64,000 nt of DNA from Halodesulfovibrio marinisediminis DSM 17456 (GTDB lineage Bacteria; Desulfobacterota; Desulfovibrionia; Desulfovibrionales; Desulfovibrionaceae), in contig NZ_FSRG01000006.1 in assembly GCF_900129975.1 (NCBI RefSeq), positions 430,636 to 494,635 of the forward strand, written 5' to 3'. This document shows, in pieces, positions 19,558 through 28,619 of the stretch. The translations under genes were made by a program, and so were the position numbers. The notes beneath the pieces were generated by a model. That model had not been told where the DNA came from. It worked only from the letters and a program-made list of their open reading frames with translations, and searched no databases. The first letter of the stretch is position 1; every line of letters begins with the position of its first letter.

Positions 19558-20181
19558 TTAATCAAAGGAAATGCCAGCCATAAGACCGGTCTCTTCCATT
19601 CTAATGTGAATAAGACGGCTAACCCAAGCATCAGTAGCTGCATAGACTATCTGTTGATGTGTCAGCTCCTTGTTCGCCCAGTTGGAGCATTGTGCTCCCT
19701 TTGAGATCCTGAAATCCAAAAGATTTGCGGCTAAATTACGCAATCCATGAGTTTCAAGACCTATATGACGGGCGATCTCTCCCAAGTCCACCACACCCTT
19801 GTCTTTGAACGAAGACAGCTTCTGCAAATCTTTAATGTCGTCTCTGACGGCTACTCCGGTTTTAAGAATAGTATCGTCGGCAAGTAACGAAATAAGAGGT
19901 TCACAAAACGGTACCCAGTTCAATTGGATGAGGAAGACAACATCCGAGCACGCTAATTGTACCAAAGAAGGAAGATTTATTTTGCCTTTCCGGAAAGTTG
20001 GCCTTGTTTCGGTATCAAAACCGAGCAAGTCCTCCTCTCTCATACGGTTAACTGCATACTGCAGTTCACCTTCTGTTCGAATAAGACAGATGTCACCATC
20101 ATATCGTCGTAAAGGCAGCGCGTTTATCTCTTCTTTAGTAATTTTGCGCTTATATAGTTCTGGATCATACATCATAGTCAT
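19558..20181 (-). CDS. RNase D-like 3'-5' exonuclease
   Basis: A 207-residue DEDD-superfamily nuclease consisting of the exonuclease domain only. Exo I is LGFDTETRPTF (D-x-E), exo II is TGVAVRDDIKDLQ, and exo III is QIVYAATDAWVSRLIH (Y-x3-D). These coordinate two metal ions. It lacks the HRDC domains of full RNase D, so it is closer to short Rrp6/WRN-type exonuclease proteins. No clear ribosome site precedes the ATG at 20181 (a second ATG pair lies 2-3 codons in). It trims RNA or DNA 3' ends; target unknown. Confidence 0.86.
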   Translation of the reverse strand: MTMMYDPELYKRKITKEEINALPLRRYDGDICLIRTEGELQYAVNRMREEDLLGFDTETRPTFRKGKINLPSLVQLACSDVVFLIQLNWVPFCEPLISLLADDTILKTGVAVRDDIKDLQKLSSFKDKGVVDLGEIARHIGLETHGLRNLAANLLDFRISKGAQCSNWANKELTHQQIVYAATDAWVSRLIHIRMEETGLMAGISFD

Positions 20182-20251
20182 TTACGTGGGCTACAAGAAT
20201 ACATAACCATACTGTTCTAGTAAAGTCCTTTGACTACATGCAACGCACATC

Positions 20252-21634
20252 CTACATTCGCGCTACTCCTAAGAAAATTGCATGCAATGATGTAACAAGA
20301 ACTACAAATAAATTGGTAAGTTTGGGGGAAGTAATGCCAAGGAAGCGTACCTCGGCTGCTCCATGTCTGCAGACTGCAGTACAGTCACGACAAAGCGAAC
20401 AAGAAAATGCCGGCTTTCCTAGCTCCAATCTTTCCGGCGTAATGGCATTATACCGGCATACGGAAGCGCAAGCATTACACTTTGTACATGCATCGGAAAA
20501 ACGCAAACGCCACGGACTAATTTTCCCTAACAGATTCGACATGACACCGAGCGGGCAAAATGCGCTGCAATGTACCATCATCTTCATGCGACGGCTCAAG
20601 CAGAGCATACTAGCAACGCCAATCAGCCCCAATATTGCCGCAAGCCACACAGCAACAATCACAGAGACACCGGAAAGCCCCATGCCCAATGCTGTAGCAA
20701 AAACAATCACAGCAAGAACTATACGAAGTCTAGGGGCCCAAACAGGCAAACACCCTGTTTTTCCTTTGCGTACACGCCCCATTCTGTCATCCCATGCGCC
20801 GATGTAACACAAGTGACTACACCATGCGGGACCGACCAGCAGCACGGAGACAGTAAAAAGAATCAGCATAAAAAAGCCGCTGCCCCTGAATAATGGCCCT
20901 GCTACAATGAGAGCCGGTACGGGAAGATGCAACGAACCTGTCATCAGAAATACCATAAATCCAAGCAAGCCGAGTGCAAGCTGCCCAAAAAACACAAAGG
21001 AGAAAAATGCCCAAGCATAAGAGCGGGCTTTGCGTTGTGTTTTTTTATTCAAAAGAAGCCCGCACAGCCATGCTGCATACACGGCGATACCAAAAATCTC
21101 TACAGCCCCGCTGCCCGGCAAAAAACGGTCAGCAAGAAGCAATGTCATGTTCTTGGGCATAATACGGCAGAGCCATAGTCCACCGCAGGTGAGAACAAAT
21201 ACAGCCGCCTGACTTATGGCAATCGCACTCCCCTTATAAAACCTCGCAGCAGCTTTTTCTGTGCTAAGAAGCCATGCCCCAAGCAAACTAAAAGCACAAA
21301 TACTGGCCATAATAACCGCAAGACGCATCCACGGTTGCCCTACTGCCATTCTAATCTGAACGAAGTCTATCCCTGTTTTTACCCATAAAAATGACCCCAC
21401 AAACAGTGCGACAGAGCAAACCAGTCGTGCCCATCCTAACCGAGTAAGACACAAGCCAGCCGTGGCGACAATTGCCACGGCAAGCCACATATCGCCAAAC
21501 CGCAAAAAATGTGCAGCTAGAACAAGCAAGCCCACTATAGGCACAGTAAGCCAACCTGCCCGCATCGGAGAAACAGAAGACGCTTCACTTGAAGCATCAG
21601 CTGCCGAATCACACATCTTCTGCAATTTCGTCAT
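20252..21634 (-). CDS. Polytopic membrane protein with two C-terminal 4Fe-4S sites (NapH-like)
   Basis: A 460-residue protein with about ten hydrophobic segments. A C-terminal cytoplasmic tail carries two ferredoxin clusters, C-x2-C-x2-C-x3-C in CTKCNACASVC and again in CSLCRDCTAVC. A separate CYIGAWDD and a cysteine pair near CSAFCPLGVM occur in the NapH/NosR/RdxA-like core. Such proteins pass electrons between membrane quinones and soluble partners. It starts only 3 nt after the stop of the sulfite reductase-like gene, so the two are almost certainly translated from one message. It may be the membrane electron route for that enzyme. Confidence 0.8.
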   Translation of the reverse strand: MTKLQKMCDSAADASSEASSVSPMRAGWLTVPIVGLLVLAAHFLRFGDMWLAVAIVATAGLCLTRLGWARLVCSVALFVGSFLWVKTGIDFVQIRMAVGQPWMRLAVIMASICAFSLLGAWLLSTEKAAARFYKGSAIAISQAAVFVLTCGGLWLCRIMPKNMTLLLADRFLPGSGAVEIFGIAVYAAWLCGLLLNKKTQRKARSYAWAFFSFVFFGQLALGLLGFMVFLMTGSLHLPVPALIVAGPLFRGSGFFMLILFTVSVLLVGPAWCSHLCYIGAWDDRMGRVRKGKTGCLPVWAPRLRIVLAVIVFATALGMGLSGVSVIVAVWLAAILGLIGVASMLCLSRRMKMMVHCSAFCPLGVMSNLLGKISPWRLRFSDACTKCNACASVCRYNAITPERLELGKPAFSCSLCRDCTAVCRHGAAEVRFLGITSPKLTNLFVVLVTSLHAIFLGVARM

Positions 21635-21637
21635 GTT

Positions 21638-22303
21638 TTATCCTTTGCAGCGAACGGCCTTCGCCAGTTCCAACCGCTGCATCAGCGAATCATAATTTTC
21701 TTCAACAAGAGTACCGAAGCGAAGTTTTGGCCGATATTGTTCCATGTAGTAAAAGAGAGACTCTGCAACAATTGCAAGAACCTGCTCTTCACAAAAGATA
21801 CCACCTAGTTCAGAAGCAAGGCGTGGATGCCTTCCAAGCTTACCGCCCAACACAACTCTATACCCGTCCTCAACAGCATGGATTGCTCGTTCCGGACACT
21901 TTTCCATGCACATGCCACACGTCATACACTGTTCAAAATCAAAAACAGGCTCACCGTTATCAAAGGAGATCGCCTTGTCCGGACAGATACGCCCACAGAG
22001 ACCGCAGTGAGAGCATGTATTTGGAACAAGTTCCGGCTGCTTTGCACGTATAATCCCGATATCAGCAATATGCGGACGTGAACAACCATTAGGGCATGCT
22101 GCAACAGAAATTTTAAAAGTATGATGGTGTAGCAACGGTCCTCGAATCTGAGTGCGCAAAAAGTTATCCCACCCTGTCTGCTCTACAACGTCTTTAATGG
22201 CAGCAGGAAAAGAGCTGTCAGCGTTCATGGCAAAACGACAGTTTCCACCGGAGATACCGCGACAAGAAGTAATTTCAACAGATTCTACAGCTGGTTTAGA
22301 CAT
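21638..22303 (-). CDS. Small siroheme sulfite/nitrite reductase-like protein with ferredoxin insert
   Basis: A 221-residue protein. It has cysteine pairs suited to a siroheme-[4Fe-4S] centre (SCRGISGGNC and ACPNGCSR) with two classical ferredoxin motifs between residues ~95 and 145 (CSHCGLCGRICP and CMTCGMCMEKCP). The length resembles the monomeric low-molecular-mass sulfite reductase described from Desulfovibrio, but the first cysteine spacing (C-x7-C) differs from the usual C-x5-C. A role in sulfite or nitrite reduction is therefore likely, not certain. Its operon partner is the membrane 4Fe-4S protein just downstream. A CRP/FNR-type palindrome lies about 170 bp upstream of the start. Confidence 0.78.
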   Translation of the reverse strand: MSKPAVESVEITSCRGISGGNCRFAMNADSSFPAAIKDVVEQTGWDNFLRTQIRGPLLHHHTFKISVAACPNGCSRPHIADIGIIRAKQPELVPNTCSHCGLCGRICPDKAISFDNGEPVFDFEQCMTCGMCMEKCPERAIHAVEDGYRVVLGGKLGRHPRLASELGGIFCEEQVLAIVAESLFYYMEQYRPKLRFGTLVEENYDSLMQRLELAKAVRCKG

Positions 22304-22451
22304 ACAAACTCCATACAGATAAAAAAACTGCCCAACTTAACACTCCACTCATACAGCAGCACACATTGGATCAGGTAGTTTTTACGACTTCCAGACCGTA
22401 TCACTACCGCAAGATACCTATGTATTAGGTTGAAGCAGTTGAATAATCATA

Positions 22452-22497
22452 AAAAAACGGCACAAGATTACTGTGACATACATCACACTCTTGTGCC
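22452..22497 (-). terminator. mnmE terminator
   Basis: CGGCACAAGA (22459-22468) pairs with TCTTGTGCCG (22488-22497) around an inner TGTGA/TCACA stem, followed on the minus strand by T7. It is the terminator for the mnmE-containing transcript. Confidence 0.85.
22472..22487. promoter_or_regulatory. CRP/FNR-family (HcpR-like) palindrome
   Basis: TGTGA-CATACA-TCACA is a perfect 5-N6-5 palindrome of the CRP type; the Desulfovibrio HcpR consensus is reported as TTGTGA-N6-TCACAA. It lies between mnmE and the sulfite reductase-like pair but is also the inner stem of the mnmE terminator, so the symmetry may simply be RNA structure. Confidence 0.4.
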
Positions 22498-22564
22498 GAT
22501 TCCGGTTTTACAAGTGCTTATTAAGAACATATCCTGATAGCAAGCAGTTCTCAAGCACGTCATA

Positions 22565-23941
22565 CTACTTACCGATGCAGAAACTCTCGAAGATTTTGTT
22601 CAGGATTTCATTCGGTGTTGTTTCGCCTGTAATTTCAGACAAAATAGAACACGCTGTTTCAAGACGCACACCAAGTAGATCATAAGGAACCTGCATAGCA
22701 AGGTCATCAAGAAGCCCCTCAAGCTCAGTAGCAGCCTGCTCAAGGGCATGGCTCTGGCGCAGGTTTGGAACAAGATCGCCTGCTTCAGGCTCCTTAGCCT
22801 CCCCGCTACGCAAGAGGATATTGGAACGAATAGCATCAGCTAGCTTATCCAGCCCGTCGCCCAATTTGGCAGAAATCTGCACCAAATCACAACCTGCGGA
22901 ATCAATAGCCTGTGCTTCTTCAACTAAATCAACTTTGTTCCACACAAGAAGAACTTTTTCTGCACCGACAGAAGCAATAAGCTCACGCTCATGCTGACCA
23001 AGTCCACGGGTAGCATCAACAACAAGCAACACTAGGTCAGCCTGTGACGCAAGGTCACGACTCAAGCGAACACCTTCCTGCTCTACGATGTCACCTGTCT
23101 CACGAAGGCCTGCGGTATCCACCAGTCGAATTGGCAGCCCGTCGAAGGTAAGATGCTCTTCCAGAAAATCTCGAGTGGTACCCGGAATATCAGTAACAAT
23201 CGCTCGTTTACGACCCAGCAGTCCGTTCATAAGGCTGGATTTACCAGCATTAACCTGACCAGCGAGTACTACAAGAGCACCATCACGCCAACAACGTGCA
23301 CGGTCAAAGTTACCAAGCAAGGTTCGAATTGCTTCCATAACGGACGCAATATCGTCAGTAAATTCCTGCGGGTCGAGACATTCAAGATCTTCTTCAGGAA
23401 AATCCACTGCTACACACAGCTTCATACGAACAAGTTCGAGGCGGGTACGAAGTTCAGCAATACGCTTTCCTAACAGACCATCAAGCTTAGCCTGTGCAAG
23501 ACGAACACCTTCACGAGCCGGAGCTGCAATCATTTCCGCAATAGCTTCAACCTGAGTTAAGTCCATACGACCGTTCAGAAAAGCACGCTTTGAAAATTCA
23601 CCACTATCTGCCGGACGCGCACCTAAGGAAAAAACTGCCTCAAGCACACTGCTTAAAATCGCCGGTCCACCGTGGCAGTGGATCTCTGCACACTCTTCAC
23701 CGGTGAATGTTTTTGTACCCGGCATATGCACAACCAGTACGTCATCCAGATCTTCGCCCTTTGCATCTAATATATGCCCGTGATGAAGCACCCAAGGACG
23801 AAAGTCTGTAAAACTTTTGCTGGAAGAGCGGAACAGTTTGCGCAGAATAGTACCGGCATTATCACCGCTAATGCGAATGATGCCAATACCACCCTGCCCC
23901 ATTGCTGTGGCGATTGCTGCAATTGTATCGTTCTGGGTCAT
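22565..23941 (-). CDS. mnmE: tRNA modification GTPase MnmE (TrmE)
   Basis: A 458-residue GTPase that, with MnmG, builds the cmnm5/nm5 group on wobble U34. It has the N-terminal folate-binding domain ([21 protein letters not shown]), a helical domain split by the G domain (G1 [10 protein letters not shown]3 DTAGLRET, G4 NKVD), and the C-terminal FCIGK motif whose Cys is essential. It is the last gene of the rpmH-rnpA-yidD-yidC-jag-mnmE order. A terminator between it and jag suggests part of its transcription is independent. Confidence 0.97.
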   Translation of the reverse strand: MTQNDTIAAIATAMGQGGIGIIRISGDNAGTILRKLFRSSSKSFTDFRPWVLHHGHILDAKGEDLDDVLVVHMPGTKTFTGEECAEIHCHGGPAILSSVLEAVFSLGARPADSGEFSKRAFLNGRMDLTQVEAIAEMIAAPAREGVRLAQAKLDGLLGKRIAELRTRLELVRMKLCVAVDFPEEDLECLDPQEFTDDIASVMEAIRTLLGNFDRARCWRDGALVVLAGQVNAGKSSLMNGLLGRKRAIVTDIPGTTRDFLEEHLTFDGLPIRLVDTAGLRETGDIVEQEGVRLSRDLASQADLVLLVVDATRGLGQHERELIASVGAEKVLLVWNKVDLVEEAQAIDSAGCDLVQISAKLGDGLDKLADAIRSNILLRSGEAKEPEAGDLVPNLRQSHALEQAATELEGLLDDLAMQVPYDLLGVRLETACSILSEITGETTPNEILNKIFESFCIGK

Positions 23942-23978
23942 GACTGTGTCCTAAAAATTTTTTCATAAAGAGTAACAC

Positions 23979-24009
23979 AAAAAAGAGGAGCCGAGGGCTC
24001 CTCTTTTTT
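23979..24009 (-). terminator. Terminator between jag and mnmE
   Basis: AAAAAGAGGAGCC(GAGG)GCTCCTCTTTTT lies right after the jag stop and ~40 bp before the mnmE start. Confidence 0.85.
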
Positions 24010-24030
24010 AATACTGTATCGTCAAAAACG

Positions 24031-25203
24031 CTATTTGCGTTTGCGACTGATGATAACACGCTTAAGCGGGCCATCACCTTTACTACGAGTCTGAATTTCA
24101 TCATCTTCCTGTAAAGCAAGATGAACAACTCGGCGATGATAGGAGCTGAGAGGACGGGTAGACTGCGGCTTGCCCATGTTCTTAGCTTTTTCAGCCAAGT
24201 GAAGAGCGATATCACGCAGTTTTTCATCCTGACGCTCGCGGTAGTCGCCAGTATCCAGTTGTACTCGTACTGCAACACCGAAAATCTTAGCGACAATACG
24301 GTTTGCAAGGTACTGGAATGAAGCAAGTGTCTGGCCTTCACGACCAATCAGGAGTCCAGAGTTATCACCGCTTGAAATGGAAGCTTTTACACGTCCGTCT
24401 TCGATGCGGGCTTCTACCGGAGTCTCACCGATTACAGGAGTAATAAGGCGGTTTACTACTTCTGTTACGACCTTCAAAAGCTCGGCCTGATCGAGCTCAT
24501 CAAGGTTTGCCTCAGGGATCGGTTCCGCTTTAACCGGTTCAATAACAGGTTCCGGTTTTGGAGCCGGACGCTGTTTTTTAGGAGCCGGAGCAGTTTCCGA
24601 TTTTGGAGCCTGCTGTTTCTGCGGACGACGGCGCTGACCATTACGACTGCGCTTTTGCCCTTCCAGCTTCTCTTCACTTACCTCGTGCTTCTTACGAGCA
24701 GGTTTAGCACCTTGAGGCTTCTCAGAAGGCTTCTGGGTCTGTTTTTTCTGACCACGACTGCCTTCCTGTTTAGAGCGCTGGGAGCGTCCACGTTCCTGCT
24801 TTGGTTTTGCAGCCTGAGCTTCTTCAGGAGATGCTTCAGGCTTTTCTTTCGTTTTTTGTTGTTTAACAGACTGAGTTTTTTCTGGACGCCTTTTCGGGCG
24901 TTCCTGCTGTTTCGGCTTCTCAGTCTTGCGCTCGGTTTCAGGTTCCGCCGTAACCGATGCGGCACTTTTCTTAGGGCGTCGGGAAGTTTCTAACGGGGCT
25001 GACAGGGTTTGAGTATCAAACTGCACCTGCATTCTTCGAGCTTTAATCTTAGCTTTTTTTGCCCCAACTAAACCAAAAATACCGGTCTTTGCGTCATTAA
25101 TGAGGTCAATTTCCAGTTTTTCCCGAGGACTATTGAAGTAGCGACACGCTTCCTCAATAGCGTTGTCAAGGGTCTTACCCTTGAACTCTTTGTATCCATC
25201 CAT
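24031..25203 (-). CDS. jag: RNA-binding protein Jag/KhpB
   Basis: A 390-residue protein with the standard three parts. An N-terminal Jag-N domain (EFKGKTLDNAIEEACRYF) comes first. Residues ~70-240 are a low-complexity Lys/Pro/Glu/Gln-rich linker. The KH domain (GLLIGREGQTLASFQYL, with the GxxG-like IGREG loop) and the R3H domain (PLSSYHRRVVHLAL) end the protein. KhpB binds RNA with KhpA and is tied to cell division and envelope control. It is placed directly after yidC as in many bacteria. The linker is long compared with Firmicute homologues and probably disordered. Confidence 0.95.
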   Translation of the reverse strand: MDGYKEFKGKTLDNAIEEACRYFNSPREKLEIDLINDAKTGIFGLVGAKKAKIKARRMQVQFDTQTLSAPLETSRRPKKSAASVTAEPETERKTEKPKQQERPKRRPEKTQSVKQQKTKEKPEASPEEAQAAKPKQERGRSQRSKQEGSRGQKKQTQKPSEKPQGAKPARKKHEVSEEKLEGQKRSRNGQRRRPQKQQAPKSETAPAPKKQRPAPKPEPVIEPVKAEPIPEANLDELDQAELLKVVTEVVNRLITPVIGETPVEARIEDGRVKASISSGDNSGLLIGREGQTLASFQYLANRIVAKIFGVAVRVQLDTGDYRERQDEKLRDIALHLAEKAKNMGKPQSTRPLSSYHRRVVHLALQEDDEIQTRSKGDGPLKRVIISRKRK

Positions 25204-25245
25204 GCATACACCTCAAAAGGTAATCGCGTTTCTAAAACAGAGGCG

Positions 25246-26862
25246 TTACGCCTTACGTAGCATGAGCCACTGCTGGAAGATGGAGAGCACGTTGTTTACA
25301 AGCCAGTACACCACGAGACCGGATGGGAAGTTCAAGAACATAAACGTAAAGACTACTGGCATGATGAGCATCATCTTGCGCTGAGTCGGATCACCGGTGC
25401 TCGGGCTGAGCAGCTGCTGGAGCAGCATGGTTGCACCCATCACAATAGGAGTGATGTAGTATGGATCTGGTGCAGATAAGTCAGAAAGCCAAGGCATGTT
25501 TGTGAACGGCAGGTAATCAATAAATGAAGCATGACGCAACTGAATTGCGTTAAGCAACGCCTGATACAAACCGAAGAATACTGGAATCTGAATGATCATT
25601 GGCAGACAGCCGCCTACAGGATTTACCTTGTAGGTTTTGTACAATGCCATAACTTCCTGATTCTGTTTTTCGCGATCGTCTGCATACTTTTCGCGAATCT
25701 TCTGCATCATTGGCTGGAGCTTTTTCATAGCTTCCATAGATTTGTAGCTCTTACGAGACAGTGGCCAGAATGCAATCTTAATAAGAATGGTAAGCAGAAT
25801 AATCGCTACACCGTAGTTACCTACGTACTGCTCAAAGAAATTAATCATTTTGAGCATTGGCACTGCGAGAATAGTAAAGAAACCGTAGTCTTCTGCCGCA
25901 CTCAGAGTATTAGGAGCAGCAGCAAGGTACTTGGAAATCTTAGGGCCAATGTAGTAGGTAGCAGTCGCAGAGGACATGTTACCAGGTGCAATACCAATAC
26001 CGTCTTTTTCAAGTGCAATTCTGTACACGCCGCTCTGGTACTTAGCTTTCAGAGCAAGATCAGCAGATTTTGGTGCAATGGCAGCAATAAAGTAGTTGCT
26101 TTCCACACCCGCCCACATCATAGGCAGAGTGCTACTAATGCCGGTTCCGAGATCATCAACATCTTCTTCAGTGTCAAGACCTTCAGTATCAGTAAACCAT
26201 GCAACACGAGTTTTGTTGTACGGGTTGCCAGCGTCGGTCATACTGTTGGCATCAAGAGTGTAGTCCAATCGAACATTACGCGGGTTACTTCCTGCGTTAA
26301 TGATATTTGTTTTTTCAGTAATAGTGTAGTTGTCTGCTGTAAATGAGAATTCGCGTTCAACACGCAAACCATCTACTTCACCAACAAACACGAGCATGCC
26401 GTTCTTACCTTCATCTAAGGTAAGATCAGAGCCTTTCAGGCTCCATGCTGCTTTTTCCCAAGTCCGGTCGCCATCAATAAGAAGGCCAAGGGGAGCAAAT
26501 GCAGCGGCAGATTTGCCGATGAGATCAACTTTTGGAGAATCCGGGGTGTTTTCAGCTTTGTAATTTTTAAGAACAAAGCTCTGCAGCACACCGCCGTTAG
26601 AATGAAATACGGCAGTGTAAAGAGGAGTATCAACAGTAACAGTGCGTCCGTTTTCAGCTTTGAAAACTGGCAGTTCTGGTGCCGGTGTGTTTTGTGCTGG
26701 CTGAACCTTCGCAGGGGATGTGGAACCTGCATTTGCAGTTTCTTCTACCACAGTCTGCTGTACTGGCTGTGGCAACCATCCCATGTACTCAGCAAGGTAG
26801 TTCCACCCTACGGTGATAACCATACAGAGCACAACGGTAATTATGACTCGGTTTTTATCCAT
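25246..26862 (-). CDS. yidC: Membrane protein insertase YidC
   Basis: A 538-residue Gram-negative-type insertase. TM1 is at residues 8-26 (VIITVVLCMVITVGWNY). The large periplasmic beta-sandwich P1 domain covers ~30-330. Five C-terminal TM helices form the conserved core with the cytoplasmic hairpin (AMKKLQPMMQKIREKYADD) and GGCLPMIIQIPVFFGLY, ending NNVLSIFQQWLMLRKA. It inserts and folds inner membrane proteins alone or with SecYEG. Gene order with yidD and rnpA supports the call. Confidence 0.98.
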   Translation of the reverse strand: MDKNRVIITVVLCMVITVGWNYLAEYMGWLPQPVQQTVVEETANAGSTSPAKVQPAQNTPAPELPVFKAENGRTVTVDTPLYTAVFHSNGGVLQSFVLKNYKAENTPDSPKVDLIGKSAAAFAPLGLLIDGDRTWEKAAWSLKGSDLTLDEGKNGMLVFVGEVDGLRVEREFSFTADNYTITEKTNIINAGSNPRNVRLDYTLDANSMTDAGNPYNKTRVAWFTDTEGLDTEEDVDDLGTGISSTLPMMWAGVESNYFIAAIAPKSADLALKAKYQSGVYRIALEKDGIGIAPGNMSSATATYYIGPKISKYLAAAPNTLSAAEDYGFFTILAVPMLKMINFFEQYVGNYGVAIILLTILIKIAFWPLSRKSYKSMEAMKKLQPMMQKIREKYADDREKQNQEVMALYKTYKVNPVGGCLPMIIQIPVFFGLYQALLNAIQLRHASFIDYLPFTNMPWLSDLSAPDPYYITPIVMGATMLLQQLLSPSTGDPTQRKMMLIMPVVFTFMFLNFPSGLVVYWLVNNVLSIFQQWLMLRKA

Positions 26863-26878
26863 GGGCCCTCAATAGCTC

Positions 26879-27127
26879 CTATGCATAGGGATGTTTTTCT
26901 TTGGAAGGCGGGACGGGATCGTGCCCCCCTGCAGACCAGGGGTTACAACGCAAAATGCGCCATCCGGCGAGAACTGATCCCTTCAAAAAGCCGTGGCGCA
27001 TCACGGCCTGCGCCGCATACTCTGAACACGAAGGTACAAAGCGGCAGGCAGGCGGAAAAAGAGGCGAAATACAGAGCTGGTAAAATCGTATAGGCGCTAC
27101 CAGCAGCGTGCGGAAGGTTTTCTTCAT
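26879..27127 (-). CDS. yidD: Membrane protein insertion efficiency factor YidD
   Basis: An 82-residue protein with the family pattern: amphipathic N-terminus [23 protein letters not shown], the cysteine-containing [11 protein letters not shown] and the C-terminal [17 protein letters not shown]. It assists YidC insertion at the inner face of the membrane. Its ATG overlaps the rnpA stop by one base (TAATG), so translation is probably coupled. Confidence 0.95.
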   Translation of the reverse strand: MKKTFRTLLVAPIRFYQLCISPLFPPACRFVPSCSEYAAQAVMRHGFLKGSVLAGWRILRCNPWSAGGHDPVPPSKEKHPYA

Positions 27128-27513
27128 TACGCTTCGTCTTCCCCATCCTGAGCGGACCTTTCACGTAATTTGTGAATGATCGGTAAAAGTTCCTGTGTGA
27201 CAAAATGTAGGTCAACACGCTCAGGATCCAATCGGCGTTTAGGCACTACAACTAAATCAATGCCGTTCGGTATTTCCCGCTGATTCAGTCGAAAGAACTC
27301 GCGCAACACACGTTTGACGCGGTTACGTTGTACTGCCGATCCTGTTTTCTTCGTCACTGCCAACCCCACTCGCCACGGAGCAAGTGATTCTTCCTTTTCT
27401 AAAACAAACAAGACGAAATTTTTAGAAAAGTATCGGCGACCATCATCGTAACATTTTACGAATTCAGGCCGCCGGGTCAGCCGATGTGTTCTTGGGAACG
27501 TTAGGCAGATAAT
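27127..27513 (-). CDS. rnpA: Ribonuclease P protein component, apparent non-AUG start
   Basis: The protein subunit of RNase P, which matures tRNA 5' ends. The RNR motif region is [18 protein letters not shown] frame beginning at the first canonical start (TTG, 27411) would lack the conserved N-terminus, but the open frame continues upstream to encode [20 protein letters not shown] and [11 protein letters not shown], plainly RnpA sequence. No ATG, GTG or TTG occurs upstream of this part before an in-frame stop inside rpmH. The likely start is ATT at 27513 or ATC at 27510 (128 or 127 residues), with AAAGG about nine bases ahead of the ATT. It overlaps the rpmH end by 13 bases, so coupling to rpmH is expected. 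The exact start is inferred. Confidence 0.88.
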   Translation of the reverse strand: MICLTFPRTHRLTRRPEFVKCYDDGRRYFSKNFVLFVLEKEESLAPWRVGLAVTKKTGSAVQRNRVKRVLREFFRLNQREIPNGIDLVVVPKRRLDPERVDLHFVTQELLPIIHKLRERSAQDGEDEA

Positions 27514-27635
27514 TTCGCACGACCTTTAGCGCGTCTGCGACGAAGAATCGCACGACCACTAGCGGTTTTGAGACGAGCACGAAAACCGTGGGTTCTTTTG
27601 CGCTTAATTTTGCTTGGCTGGTAAGTTCTCTTCAT
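27501..27635 (-). CDS. rpmH: 50S ribosomal protein L34
   Basis: A 44-residue protein beginning [18 protein letters not shown] and ending GRAKLSA, the universal bL34 sequence. AAGGAG lies upstream of the ATG. First gene of the rpmH-rnpA-yidD-yidC-jag cluster; dnaA is not on its other side here. Confidence 0.98.
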   Translation of the reverse strand: MKRTYQPSKIKRKRTHGFRARLKTASGRAILRRRRAKGRAKLSA

Positions 27636-27787
27636 GAGATGACTCCTTTAAAAAAATGAACGGCATCTTCTACAGACTTTACGCGTTCACGTCAAGTTTA
27701 TCATAAACATAGAAAACGTCAGCCCCCATTTTACCGGCAGCTGACTAATAATAACAAAATATAGTACCGAACAGCTGTGTATACATA

Positions 27788-27822
27788 GAGGGTTTTGCTT
27801 GTACCATCAAGCATAAACCCTC
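27788..27822 (-). terminator. Terminator of the FlgO-like pair
   Basis: GAGGGTTT and AAACCCTC with an inner GCTTG/CAAGC stem around a short loop; the minus strand continues with TATGTATACA rather than a pure T-run, so it may act as a weak terminator. Confidence 0.55.
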
Positions 27823-27840
27823 AATTATAGCTTTTTTCCA

Positions 27841-28617
27841 CTACATTCCTAAATCATCAGCAGTAGCTGGAGAACTCAAAACAGGAAAGTTCGTCATATC
27901 CACATCATCATCCACCACAGGATTAATCATGTCCGGTGCAGACAACATTACGCCCTTTTTAATTTTTTCTCTTCTACCCTGCTGTGCATAGGCATTGGGC
28001 CGCTTGTTAAACATAGCCCACAAGTCACGTTGCTCACCTTTGTCCTCGCGAAGCAGAACTGCAAATTCACGACGATTCCTCAGTGTATATTCATGCGCAG
28101 CAATAACAGCGCCATCAGAAACACGCAGCAACCTGATCGAAACATACACTCTATACGGTGTAGGCACATAGCTGCCAACCAGCACCACCTGTGCATTGTA
28201 TTCCTTTTTCATCAATTCAGAAACATCACGAGTTAAAATAAACTCACCTTCTTTAGGAATGATAGAGTATTCCTTCTTAAGACGAGATTCTATCACACTG
28301 TATCCAAATTGACTGATGCGGGAAGATATCTGCTGCATAACAAGCCGTCCCAACATTGAAGAATGTCGGAAATCACTTAACTGCACCATGCTAGCAATTA
28401 GCACAGGACTGTTACGGCTCACCTTACCGCTCATCTGCTCTGCGATCACATCCGCTGCCATAAAGTTTTCAGCAGACAGTGATGAAGGTTCAAAGCGCAG
28501 TTCCGGCAAAGTAACAATCTTTTCCGGTGCAGGTGGTAACACACTACCACGCTCTGCAAATGCTGCCGCAGGAATTAAACAAGTAATCACCGCTAAAAGA
28601 ACAAGTACATTTCGCAT
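27841..28617 (-). CDS. FlgO-family outer membrane/periplasmic protein
   Basis: A 258-residue protein with a Sec signal peptide (MRNVLVLLAVITCLIPAAAFA). The core matches the FlgO domain: AADVIAEQMSGKVSRNSPVLIASMVQLSDF, then SMLGRLVMQQISSRISQFGYSVIE, and AQVVLVGSYVPTPYRVYVSIRLL. In Vibrio, FlgO helps flagellar stability at the outer membrane; homologues occur widely without flagellar neighbours. A polar tail (residues ~205-258) follows. It starts almost on the stop of the lipoprotein gene upstream, so the two form a pair. No flagellar genes are nearby. Confidence 0.78.
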   Translation of the reverse strand: MRNVLVLLAVITCLIPAAAFAERGSVLPPAPEKIVTLPELRFEPSSLSAENFMAADVIAEQMSGKVSRNSPVLIASMVQLSDFRHSSMLGRLVMQQISSRISQFGYSVIESRLKKEYSIIPKEGEFILTRDVSELMKKEYNAQVVLVGSYVPTPYRVYVSIRLLRVSDGAVIAAHEYTLRNRREFAVLLREDKGEQRDLWAMFNKRPNAYAQQGRREKIKKGVMLSAPDMINPVVDDDVDMTNFPVLSSPATADDLGM

Positions 28618-28619
28618 GC

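Noticed and set aside
27127-27411. Short RnpA beginning at TTG 27411
   Set aside because: It would drop conserved RnpA N-terminal residues that are encoded upstream in the same frame.
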